A stretch of 5,622 nt of DNA from an uncultured Clostridia bacterium (GCA_947175045.1 CAMWLH010000159.1:1-5622), one strand, 5' to 3'. Counted from the first letter of the stretch, positions 1 to 5,622 are shown. Notes: a model not told the origin generated them from the sequence alone. Made by a program: numbers and translations.

Positions 1-2
1 CA

Positions 3-413
3 GCTCTCGGAGCAGTCCTGGCGGTGTATACGGTGTGGGCGGTCGCGGTGTGCGGAAGGCTGCTGAAAAACGGCGGGTGCGGCAGGGGATTGACTGTAGC
101 CGTAATGACACTCGCGGTTCTGATGGGAATAATGTGGACTTATACGGCGATCCCCTATTACAAGGACATCATAGGCGGCAGCACAACGGTGACCACGGAT
201 AGATTTCTGGTGGTATTCGATGAGCTGTATTTTCTTGATAACAATGGCGATAAAGTAAGTCTTACCATACCTAATGATACGGCAAACGAATTGTGGTCAA
301 AAGAGAATTACGAATACGACTATGAGAATAATCTGCTTAAATACTATGATAAAATGACCGCGGTTTATTTTCCTGAGAGCGGGGTGATAATAAGCGTTTC
401 GGCGGAGGGATAA
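3..413 (+). CDS. Small membrane protein, C-terminal part (5' end outside window)
   Basis: I do not recognise the family. The frame is open right back to the window edge (complete codons from base 3), so the gene very probably begins upstream; the GTG at 24 is an internal Val codon in a hydrophobic run rather than a convincing start, with no ribosome binding site before it. Two hydrophobic segments are visible, one at the very beginning (ALGAVLAVYTVWAVAVCG) and one about 13 residues later (LTVAVMTLAVLMGIMWTYTA), separated by a short Gly/Lys/Arg-rich loop. They are followed by a polar domain of roughly 85 residues rich in Asp, Tyr, Asn and Thr, probably of beta-strand type (DRFLVVFDELYFLDNNGDKV). 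I infer an integral membrane protein with a soluble C-terminal domain; its sidedness is not determined. The stop is one base before the next ATG, implying an operon and probably translational coupling. The function is unknown. Confidence 0.7.
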   Translation, partial: ALGAVLAVYTVWAVAVCGRLLKNGGCGRGLTVAVMTLAVLMGIMWTYTAIPYYKDIIGGSTTVTTDRFLVVFDELYFLDNNGDKVSLTIPNDTANELWSKENYEYDYENNLLKYYDKMTAVYFPESGVIISVSAEG

Positions 414-414
414 A

Positions 415-1395
415 ATGAACATAACCTTTGACAAAAGAATTGAATTGCTGTTAGGCTTGCAGTATTGCGTGGAGCGCGACGAGCCCGGCAGGATATATCC
501 CGATGGAAAATTCTTTTATGATACCCTGCCGTCTTATTGTGAGGAGTTCTATGAGCGGTACGAAAAAGCGGCGGACAGGGAATTTAAAGAGTATATCGCG
601 GCGGGCGGACTGGATACTTATAACCGAACGATAGAGATAGCGTTTGCGTTAGATGAGAGCTATCATATCCGTGACACTGAGGAGATTGCGCACATAGAAA
701 AGCGAACGCCGCAGTTTAATAAAGGCTTTTTGGAGGAGAAGCTGCGCGAATTTGTGAAAGCGTCGGATTTTGAGAGTTTTTGGGAAAGCAAAAGAGAGCT
801 CCTTGACCGTGCCGCGGAGGCATACAGGACGGCGCTTTGCACCAAAGCCGAATTTGACGAGCGGACGTTCTTTGACTTTTACGGATATGAGTTGGGCAAA
901 CTGCGGGTGATTTTATATAATTATGCTTTGGGCGGTTATGGCATGAAATCCGGAAAATTTGTCGTAACGCTTCAGGGATTCCGCAATGCCGGAGAAAACG
1001 AAAATAATATTAAGGTTAAAAGCAGCTGTATCATTACTTGTCTGCATGAATTTTCTCACCCGTATATGAACCCGCTGGGAGAGAAATATTTCGCAAATGC
1101 CGATCTGACGGATTTCTACCGGCAGGCTAAGGAAAATGGTCTGGATTCATGCTATAATAATCCCGTTGTATTGATAAACGAATATATGGTCAGAGCGGTG
1201 CAGTTTTATTTGGGAAGAAAATATCTGGATCCCGAAGATATCGTGCCTATGGTGGAATGGCATAAGACAGGGATGGGCTATTGCCATATAGAGGAGGTAA
1301 TGGCACTGTTTGATCTGCGGGCGAAGTATAGGTCTTTTGAAGAATTTTATAAAAATGAAGTTGTCGGGTATTTCGCAAAATTCGGTCGGATATAG
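415..1395 (+). CDS. Putative zinc metallopeptidase, DUF4932-like
   Basis: A 326-residue protein whose ATG is preceded by GGAGG at 405-409 (about 5 bases spacing), inside the end of the upstream gene. Residues 211-215 read HEFSH, a fit to the HExxH zinc-binding and catalytic motif, in a hydrophobic context (IITCLHEFSHPYMNPL). About 40 residues later LINEYMVRAV places Glu256 as a plausible third zinc ligand, the gluzincin arrangement. This layout, including an N-terminal helical region rich in Glu/Lys/Tyr, matches my memory of the DUF4932 family, whose substrate and function are not established. No signal peptide or membrane segment is visible, so a cytoplasmic location is likely. The single-base gap to the upstream membrane protein suggests co-expression, and perhaps action at the membrane. 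The gene ends at TAG 1393-1395 with no clear terminator after it. The peptidase-like fold is fairly secure from the motif; activity and family label are less so. Confidence 0.8.
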   Translation: MNITFDKRIELLLGLQYCVERDEPGRIYPDGKFFYDTLPSYCEEFYERYEKAADREFKEYIAAGGLDTYNRTIEIAFALDESYHIRDTEEIAHIEKRTPQFNKGFLEEKLREFVKASDFESFWESKRELLDRAAEAYRTALCTKAEFDERTFFDFYGYELGKLRVILYNYALGGYGMKSGKFVVTLQGFRNAGENENNIKVKSSCIITCLHEFSHPYMNPLGEKYFANADLTDFYRQAKENGLDSCYNNPVVLINEYMVRAVQFYLGRKYLDPEDIVPMVEWHKTGMGYCHIEEVMALFDLRAKYRSFEEFYKNEVVGYFAKFGRI

Positions 1396-1423
1396 ACGGA
1401 ATATATTATTTTTGGAGATGAAA

Positions 1424-1601
1424 ATGACGTTTTTTGAACAAAGTGACATTGTATGCCGGCAGCGGCAAGTCTACCTTGGCAAAATCACTGCAAGAATACA
1501 TTAAAGGCGGCATAAAAGAGGAATATGAAATTATTTCCATTGATGATCTTTTTAATATGACCGTTGCCGAGGAGGGTGGCTATGCTATATTGAGTAGATG
1601 A
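1424..1601 (+). pseudogene. Broken P-loop kinase/ATPase fragment (frameshifted, truncated)
   Basis: A good ribosome binding site (GGAG 1414-1417) stands before ATG 1424, but that frame leads to no recognisable protein. From about 1431 a different frame reads LNKVTLYAGSGKSTLAKSL and then, about 25 residues on, IISIDDLFN before a TGA at 1599-1601. GSGKST is a Walker A P-loop core, and the following 'S-x-D-D' strand end resembles small P-loop kinases of the AAA_33/zeta-toxin-like type. Removing one T from the T6 run at 1430-1435 would join the ATG to the P-loop frame and give about 59 residues starting MTFLNKVTLYAGSGKST. Even then the Walker A lacks its first Gly (Leu stands there), as if about three residues were lost, and the usual remaining 100 or more residues are absent. 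I infer a decayed remnant. A sequencing error in the T run is possible but would not explain the early stop. Confidence 0.6.
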
Positions 1602-1633
1602 CCACAAAAAAGATAAAAAACCGCATACTTGAG

Positions 1634-1642
1634 TGTTATAAT
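1634..1642 (+). promoter_or_regulatory. Probable extended -10 promoter for the flavin reductase gene
   Basis: TGTTATAAT is an exact extended -10 match (TG, one base, TATAAT at 1637-1642). No good -35 hexamer is seen at the expected distance (around 1614-1619, an A-rich stretch), which is tolerated by extended -10 promoters. Transcription would start near 1649, about 43 bases before the GTG start at 1692, just after the decayed kinase fragment. This agrees with the flavin reductase being its own unit. Confidence 0.5.
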
Positions 1643-1678
1643 TTTAATTGCACAGCCATTTATAAATCGGCAATTTGT

Positions 1679-1685
1679 GAGGTGA
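1679..1685 (+). promoter_or_regulatory. Ribosome binding site that fixes the GTG start at 1692
   Basis: GAGGTGA is a seven-base match to the anti-Shine-Dalgarno complement, with 6 bases before GTG 1692. It decides in favour of this GTG over the next in-frame ATG (Met15 of the protein), which would remove the conserved beginning of the flavin-binding domain. Confidence 0.75.
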
Positions 1686-1691
1686 GATTAG

Positions 1692-2261
1692 GTGAAAAGC
1701 GTAAAGAGAAAATCAATAGGAACTCATTTTTCAATGTGTGTTCAACCTGCTTTTATCGTTGGTACGAACAATGAAGATGGAACATATAATTTTGCTCCGA
1801 TTACGTGGGTTAGTGTTACAAGCGAGAAAGAGGACGATTATTTGTTGACTGTCAGTATGTTTGGCACTAAAAGGACTAAGCAGAATGTAATCAGAACCGG
1901 TATTTTAAGTGTTAATCTTGTCAGCACTGATATGCTTGAACTTATGGACTATTTTGGCACACATCACGCAAAAGACGGAAAGAAAGATGGAATTTCGTAT
2001 GATGTATGCAGGGGAGATGCTGTAGATGTTCCTATTTTAGATGAGAGTCGGTGGGTATATGAATGTGAAGTAGTTCGCTCTGTTGAAACGGGAGAGTCGA
2101 CTACCTTTTTTTGCAGAATAAAGAATATCCAAATAGATGAACAGCTTGAATATGTGAATACTTTTGATGTAAATCTTACGGAATTAGAACCTGTGATTTA
2201 TTCCGGAATGTATCATAGTATAGGAAAACTACTTGGTAAGATAGGGGACTTCACGGAATAG
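1692..2261 (+). CDS. Flavin reductase-like / flavoredoxin family protein
   Basis: A 189-residue protein, the normal length for a single-domain flavin reductase-like (FMN-binding split barrel) protein. The N-terminal part has the family signature of a Pro-led strand followed by a turn and an Asn/Ala-containing strand: QPAFIVGTNNEDGTYNFAPI at residues 18-37. Then comes a region with the expected strand-loop pattern (LLTVSMFGTKRTKQN, residues 51-65; GILSVNLVS, 70-78). The C-terminal GMYHSIGKLLGKIGDF (172-187) resembles the ending of flavoredoxin-type members. Such proteins bind FMN non-covalently and act as cytoplasmic electron carriers or NAD(P)H:flavin reductases; the partner here is unknown. 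It stands alone between its own likely promoter and the alaS promoter. Its codons favour A/T at third positions, clearly unlike alaS next door, which may indicate horizontal acquisition. I am confident of the family, not of the substrate. Confidence 0.85.
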   Translation: MKSVKRKSIGTHFSMCVQPAFIVGTNNEDGTYNFAPITWVSVTSEKEDDYLLTVSMFGTKRTKQNVIRTGILSVNLVSTDMLELMDYFGTHHAKDGKKDGISYDVCRGDAVDVPILDESRWVYECEVVRSVETGESTTFFCRIKNIQIDEQLEYVNTFDVNLTELEPVIYSGMYHSIGKLLGKIGDFTE

Positions 2262-2282
2262 ATAAATCCCAATAGTCTTAAA

Positions 2283-2325
2283 GGCTTGTCTGTAAAGCCG
2301 TATATAACATGATTTTTTCGGCTTT
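2283..2325 (+). repeat. Overlapping, mutually exclusive inverted repeats
   Basis: GGCTT (2283-2287) can pair with AAGCC (2295-2299) over a 7-base loop. Alternatively AAAGCCG (2294-2300) can pair perfectly with CGGCTTT (2319-2325) over an 18-base loop that ends in T6. The two hairpins share the AAGCC segment, so only one can form at a time. It lies 21 bases after the flavin reductase stop and may be a weak 3'-end structure or terminator for that gene. The T6 tract lies 13 bases after the first hairpin, too far for a standard Rho-independent terminator. Confidence 0.35.
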
Positions 2326-2414
2326 GATGCGTAACATTTGTATAGAACGTTGTGTTCTTGCCCACCTGCTGTGAATCCGCTTTATAAATTTTTGTTTATC
2401 AGCCAAGTAAACGC

Positions 2415-2429
2415 GGTTATTAGATAACC
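2415..2429 (+). repeat. Inverted repeat abutting the alaS -35 box (candidate operator)
   Basis: GGTTAT-TAG-ATAACC is a perfect 6-bp inverted repeat with a 3-base centre, ending two bases before the TTGACA box at 2432. This position suits binding of a dimeric regulator that would touch RNA polymerase. The protein is not known; the idea is inference from position and symmetry only. Confidence 0.4.
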
Positions 2430-2431
2430 AC

Positions 2432-2459
2432 TTGACATTTTGCGGAAAAGGTGTATAAT
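2432..2459 (+). promoter_or_regulatory. Consensus sigma-70/sigma-A promoter of alaS
   Basis: TTGACA (2432-2437) and TATAAT (2454-2459) are both exact consensus hexamers, separated by 16 bases. Transcription should start near 2465-2467, giving an alaS leader of only about 53 bases. This is a strong housekeeping-type promoter, and the short leader leaves no room for a T-box riboswitch. It probably also drives the gene after alaS. Confidence 0.9.
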
Positions 2460-2473
2460 ATAAGATGTATTAT

Positions 2474-2488
2474 GGCGCAGTGTGCGCC
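2474..2488 (+). promoter_or_regulatory. Perfect palindrome / hairpin in the alaS leader
   Basis: GGCGCA-GTG-TGCGCC forms a 6-bp GC-rich stem with a 3-base loop, beginning about 8 bases after the predicted transcription start. It is not followed by a T run, so it is not a terminator. It could be a DNA operator, or an RNA stem that stabilises the 5' end. In Escherichia coli, alanyl-tRNA synthetase represses its own gene by binding a palindrome around the transcription start; a similar role here is only a suggestion. Confidence 0.5.
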
Positions 2489-2502
2489 TATTCTAAATGA
2501 AC

Positions 2503-2508
2503 AAAGGA
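2503..2508 (+). promoter_or_regulatory. Ribosome binding site of alaS
   Basis: AAAGGA lies 10 bases before the ATG at 2519, slightly longer than ideal spacing. No other Shine-Dalgarno-like sequence is nearer, and the N-terminal protein sequence supports this start. Confidence 0.6.
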
Positions 2509-2518
2509 CGGAAAAGCT

Positions 2519-5152
2519 ATGAAATGGACAGGCTTGAATGAGCTTCGTGAAAGCTATCTTAAATTTTTTGAATCGAAAGGACATCTGCGTATGGCGAGCG
2601 CGCCGCTTGTGCCGCCGCCCGACGATAACTCCATACTGCTGATAAACGCGGGCATGACCCCGCTGAAAAAATTTTTTCAGGGCATTGAAGAGCCGCCGCG
2701 CCACCGCGTGACCACCTGCCAGAAGTGCATTCGCACTCCCGATATCGAGAACGTGGGCAAAACCGCACGTCACGGCACTTATTTTGAAATGCTCGGCAAC
2801 TTCTCTTTCGGCGATTACTTCAAGCATGAGGCTATCGCATGGGCTTGGGAGTATCTCACAAAGGTGCTGGAAATACCCGCTGAAAAGCTCTGGATAACCA
2901 TCTACGAGGAGGACGACGAGGCAGGCGATATCTGGGCGAACGAGATAGGTGTGCCCCGCGACAGAATTATTAAGCTGGGGAAAGCGGATAATTTCTGGGA
3001 GCACGGCAGCGGTCCCTGCGGTCCCTGCTCGGAAATCCACTTTGACCGCGGCGAAAAGTACGGTCCTCTGGAGAGCTTTGAACAGGCGGAGGACTGCGAC
3101 CGCATTATCGAGATATGGAACAACGTTTTCACCCAGTTCGACAACGACGGAAAAGGGAACTACACCCAGCTTGCCACAAAGAATATCGACACGGGAATGG
3201 GTCTGGAGCGCCTTGCCTGCGTAATGCAGGACGTGGACAACCTTTTCGAGGTGGACACGGTTCAGAATATAATGAAGCGTATATGCTCCATTATCGGCGT
3301 TGAGTATAAGTCCGATGAGAAAAAGGACGTTTCAATACGCGTTATCACCGACCATATCCGCTCCACTACCTTTATGGTGGGCGACGGCATTCTCCCGTCA
3401 AACGAGGGTCGCGGCTACGTTCTGCGCAGACTGCTTAGAAGAGCTGCCCGCCACGGCAGACTGCTCGGCTATAACAAGCCTTTCCTGCATGAGGTGTGCG
3501 ATACGGTCATTGACGAAAATCTTTCCGCTTATCCCGAGCTTGGCGAAAAGCGGGCGTATATCAAAAAGGTCATTCAGACCGAGGAGGAGAGCTTTGCCAA
3601 GACGGTCGATAAGGGCACGGAGATACTCTCCGAGATGATAGAAGAGCTTCGCAAAGACGGTAAAACCATTCTCGCGGGCGAAGACGTTTTCAAGCTGCAC
3701 GACACATACGGATTCCCCATCGACCTTACAAAGGAGATACTCCACGAAAATGGATTTGAAGCGGACGAAGCGGGCTTCCACGAGTGCATGAAGGTTCAGA
3801 AGGACACCGCGAGGGCGAATAAGTCGCTCGGCGGCGGCTGGGATAACGCGAAGAACTCCGCGCTTGACGCGTACAAGACGAATTTCGTGGGCTACGAGTC
3901 GCTTACTTCCGATACGAAAATCCTTGCTATTGTAAAGAACGGCGAGCTTGCCGAGCTGTGCGGCGAGGGCGACGAGGTAAGCGTAGTCATTGAGGATACT
4001 CCCTTTTACGCGGAAATGGGCGGTCAGGTAGGCGACCACGGAACTATTACAAACGGTTCGAGCGTTCTTGAGGTAAAGGACACGCAGAAGCTCGGCGGCG
4101 GACAGTTTGTCTGCGAGTGCACGGTGGTATCCGGCGGATTTTCCATCGGCGACAAGGTAACGGCGACTGTTGATGTTCAAAAGCGCGCGGCTACTCAGCG
4201 CAATCACACCTGCTGCCATATTCTCCAGGCGGCTCTGCGCGAGGTGCTGGGCGACCATGTACACCAGAGCGGTTCTTATGTAGACCCGCACCGCTGCCGT
4301 TTCGATTTCAGCCATTTCAGCGCCATGACCGCAGAGGAGATAAAGCTCGTTGAGGATTATGTAAACAAGGTTATTTTTGAGGCGCTCCCAGTTGTCACGG
4401 AGGTACTTCCCATCGAGGAAGCGAAGAAGCGCGGTGCAATGGCGCTGTTTGGAGAGAAATACGGCGATGTTGTGCGCGTTGTCAGCGTCGGTGAATACTC
4501 CACCGAGTTCTGCGGCGGTACGCATTTGAAAAATTCCTCCGAGGCGGGATTGTTCAAGATAGTTTCGGAAAGCTCCGTAGCGAGCGGCGTAAGACGTATT
4601 GAGGCTGTTACGGGCGCTAACGTGCTTGAAATGCTGAATAACGCTTTGGGAGAGCTGGACAGCGCGGCTAAGGCGCTTAAGCTGCCCAACTCCAACGATA
4701 TAGTTACCCGCTGCGAGGCGATGATGAGCGAGCTCCGCGAAAAAGACAGGAAGATACAGTCCATGGAGCAGGCGGCGGCTAACGCGCAGCTCGGAAATCT
4801 TGGAGAGAACGTGCCGGAGATAAACGGCGTGAAGCTGATAACCGCGTCGCTTGACGGCACGGGCGCGGACGGTCTGCGCAAGCTCGGCGACAGTCTGGCG
4901 GACAGATTTGAGTGCTTTGTGGCGGTTCTTGCGGGAACTAACGAGGGCAAGAGCAATATTCTCTGTAAGTGCTCCAAGAGCGCCGTACAAAAGGGGGCGA
5001 ACGCGGGAACCCTTGTGCGCGAGATAGCGGCGGTCGCAGGCGGCAAGGGCGGCGGAAAGCCCGACCAGGCAATGGCGGGAGTGCCCGACGCGGCGAAGAT
5101 ACCCGACGCACTCAAGGCTGCGGCGGACATCGCGGCGAAGCATATCAATTGA
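2519..5152 (+). CDS. alaS: Alanyl-tRNA synthetase
   Basis: Joins alanine to tRNA-Ala in the cytoplasm using ATP, and hydrolyses mischarged Ser- or Gly-tRNA-Ala. At 877 residues it has the full bacterial length. The class II catalytic domain (about 1-245) shows LINAGMTPLKKFFQG (41-55), the motif 2 region HGTYFEMLGNFSFGDYFK (85-102), GSGPCGPCSEIHFDRG (163-178) and motif 3 DTGMGLERL (224-232). The tRNA-recognition region follows (about 246-455; RGYVLRRLLRRAARHGRLLG 298-317). The editing domain (about 480-690) keeps all four metal-site residues: H563 and H567 in NHTCCH, and C665 and H669 in CGGTH. A linker helix and the C-Ala (DHHA1) domain end in the Gly-rich GGKGGGKPDQAMAG (841-854). The start ATG matches the usual N-terminus of the family (tGLNELRESYLKFFESKGH). 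It has its own consensus promoter and a short leader, and is followed after 18 bases by another gene, likely co-transcribed. GC-rich third positions differ from the preceding gene. Confidence 0.98.
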   Translation: MKWTGLNELRESYLKFFESKGHLRMASAPLVPPPDDNSILLINAGMTPLKKFFQGIEEPPRHRVTTCQKCIRTPDIENVGKTARHGTYFEMLGNFSFGDYFKHEAIAWAWEYLTKVLEIPAEKLWITIYEEDDEAGDIWANEIGVPRDRIIKLGKADNFWEHGSGPCGPCSEIHFDRGEKYGPLESFEQAEDCDRIIEIWNNVFTQFDNDGKGNYTQLATKNIDTGMGLERLACVMQDVDNLFEVDTVQNIMKRICSIIGVEYKSDEKKDVSIRVITDHIRSTTFMVGDGILPSNEGRGYVLRRLLRRAARHGRLLGYNKPFLHEVCDTVIDENLSAYPELGEKRAYIKKVIQTEEESFAKTVDKGTEILSEMIEELRKDGKTILAGEDVFKLHDTYGFPIDLTKEILHENGFEADEAGFHECMKVQKDTARANKSLGGGWDNAKNSALDAYKTNFVGYESLTSDTKILAIVKNGELAELCGEGDEVSVVIEDTPFYAEMGGQVGDHGTITNGSSVLEVKDTQKLGGGQFVCECTVVSGGFSIGDKVTATVDVQKRAATQRNHTCCHILQAALREVLGDHVHQSGSYVDPHRCRFDFSHFSAMTAEEIKLVEDYVNKVIFEALPVVTEVLPIEEAKKRGAMALFGEKYGDVVRVVSVGEYSTEFCGGTHLKNSSEAGLFKIVSESSVASGVRRIEAVTGANVLEMLNNALGELDSAAKALKLPNSNDIVTRCEAMMSELREKDRKIQSMEQAAANAQLGNLGENVPEINGVKLITASLDGTGADGLRKLGDSLADRFECFVAVLAGTNEGKSNILCKCSKSAVQKGANAGTLVREIAAVAGGKGGGKPDQAMAGVPDAAKIPDALKAAADIAAKHIN

Positions 5153-5157
5153 CGGTT

Positions 5158-5166
5158 AGGGGGGAG
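5158..5166 (+). promoter_or_regulatory. Ribosome binding site supporting a TTG start at 5171
   Basis: AGGGGGGAG lies in the short gap after the alaS stop, 4 bases before TTG 5171. No comparable site precedes the alternative in-frame ATG at 5192, so the TTG start is preferred. Confidence 0.6.
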
Positions 5167-5170
5167 CGCG

Positions 5171-5622
5171 TTGACGGAAGAACTTGCCTGTATGAAACGA
5201 TATATCGAGAGCACGGGCAGAGCGAACGTGCTGCTTGAACGCAACGATTTTCTGCTTGTGGAGTGGAATAACGTACCCGATATGCCGAAGCGGTATCATA
5301 GGCTTCACGCGTTTCCCTACGCGAGATCGGGCATGGGCAACTGCGAGCCGTGGAGCTGTAAGATCACCGACGAGCAGGCGGAATATTTTCTCGCTCACCC
5401 CGACAAAGCGGAGGAATACTTTAAATATACGCATTCACATTTCAGCTCCGCGAAGATCATTTTTTTGAGCTTTGACAACATTAAGGGGATAAACGAGAAC
5501 GGCATTGACTTCGGGGGCGGTCATTTCGTGGATTTCGCGGAATGCGTTCAGTCGTACAAGCGTTTCCACCCCGAAAACGAGCACTGTATCGGCGAGCGCG
5601 ACATTACCTCAAAGCCCCCATT
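5171..5622 (+). CDS. Unrecognised protein, N-terminal 150 residues (3' end outside window)
   Basis: This frame is open from the alaS stop to the window end without any stop, so it is a real but truncated gene. TTG 5171 with a strong ribosome binding site is the likely start; ATG 5192 would shorten it by seven residues. I do not recognise the family. The product looks soluble: no signal peptide or membrane segment, mixed charged residues, and many aromatic and His residues. Notable parts are an N-terminal helix followed by a strand pattern (RANVLLERNDFLLVEWNNVP), a Cys pair in NCEPWSC (C58 and C63), an Asp/Glu-rich helix (TDEQAEYFLAHPDKAEEYFK), a hydrophobic strand SAKIIFLSFD, a Gly run IDFGGGHFVDFAEC (112-125), and ENEHCIGERDIT near the window edge. 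Its GC-rich codon use is like alaS. Close spacing (18 bases) suggests an operon with alaS; I infer no function from this. Confidence 0.8.
   Translation, partial: MTEELACMKRYIESTGRANVLLERNDFLLVEWNNVPDMPKRYHRLHAFPYARSGMGNCEPWSCKITDEQAEYFLAHPDKAEEYFKYTHSHFSSAKIIFLSFDNIKGINENGIDFGGGHFVDFAECVQSYKRFHPENEHCIGERDITSKPP

Larger units (their letters stand above)
2262..2431 (+). other. Intergenic region between flavin reductase and the alaS promoter
   Basis: No convincing gene and no canonical terminator (GC-rich stem directly followed by a T run) is seen. It holds several small inverted repeats: overlapping ones at 2283-2325 (own entry), AGAAC/GTTCT around a 5-base loop at 2344-2358, a weak AT-only ATAAA/TTTAT pair at 2384-2399, and the repeat next to the alaS -35 box (own entry). 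On the minus strand, 2278-2400 is an open frame with no good start, readable as WARTQRSIQMLRIKAEKIML and a short tail. I see no T-box consensus and no specifier-type leader architecture. Confidence 0.5.

Noticed and set aside
1430..1436. Programmed -1 frameshift at the T6 run in the kinase fragment
   Set aside because: Joining the ATG frame to the P-loop frame needs a +1 shift (or loss of one T), not -1, and the product would still be a short truncated peptide. Decay is simpler.
1310..1504. 64-codon + strand frame spanning the metallopeptidase end and the kinase remnant
   Set aside because: Its first part is an out-of-frame reading of the metallopeptidase gene. The only meaningful piece is the ATG 1424 start, which belongs to the frameshifted P-loop fragment.
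2474..2488. Intrinsic terminator or attenuator in the alaS leader
   Set aside because: The stem is GC-rich but followed by TATTCTAAATG, with no T run.
2262..2518. T-box riboswitch upstream of alaS
   Set aside because: No T-box consensus core was found, and the promoter at 2432-2459 leaves a leader of only about 53 bases.
2420..3040. Minus-strand open frame covering the alaS promoter and beginning
   Set aside because: It would run across a consensus promoter and the conserved alaS catalytic domain. The protein has no recognisable features.
3398..5143. Long minus-strand open frame (581 codons) opposite alaS
   Set aside because: It lies wholly antisense to a certain alaS gene and results from its GC-rich third positions. 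The translation is low-complexity in Leu, Ala and Arg, with no recognisable domain and no ribosome binding site.
4357..5244. Minus-strand open frame (295 codons) opposite the end of alaS and the start of the next gene
   Set aside because: Antisense shadow rich in Ser, Pro and Ala; it overlaps two better supported + strand genes.
1..5622. CRISPR array, tRNA or rRNA genes, insertion sequence ends
   Set aside because: No regularly spaced repeats, no tRNA-like or rRNA-like sequence, and no transposase or long terminal inverted repeats were seen on either strand.

Overview
The window comes from a Gram-positive, Clostridia-type bacterium, most likely a gut Ruminococcus/Oscillospiraceae relative. 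This is inferred from the strong GGAGG-type ribosome binding sites, the style of the alanyl-tRNA synthetase, and a consensus sigma-A promoter. All supported genes lie on the + strand.

Left part (1-1395): the 3' end of a small membrane-protein gene (two hydrophobic segments plus a polar C-terminal domain) is followed after one base by a 326-residue putative zinc metallopeptidase of the DUF4932 type (HEFSH plus a downstream NEY). The two appear to be co-transcribed.

Middle part (1396-2518): this more AT-rich stretch holds a broken P-loop kinase fragment (1424-1601; frame change at a T6 run, then an early stop). A complete flavin reductase/flavoredoxin-like gene (1692-2261, GTG start) follows, with its own likely extended -10 promoter. 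After it comes a 257-base intergenic region with several small inverted repeats and a near-perfect promoter for the next gene.

Right part (2519-5622): a full-length alaS (877 residues, with catalytic, editing and C-terminal domains). After only 18 bases comes an unrecognised gene that starts at TTG 5171 and runs off the window end without a stop, so it is easily missed.

The most interesting region is the alaS control region. It has no T-box leader, which is the common control of alaS in Firmicutes. Instead it has a consensus promoter bracketed by two perfect 6-bp inverted repeats with 3-base centres, one abutting the -35 box and one just after the predicted transcription start. Two tiny ATG-initiated leader frames are present, one of which overlaps the alaS start codon. 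No clear novel multi-gene system was found; the genes look like an ordinary chromosomal housekeeping neighbourhood with one decayed or transferred patch.
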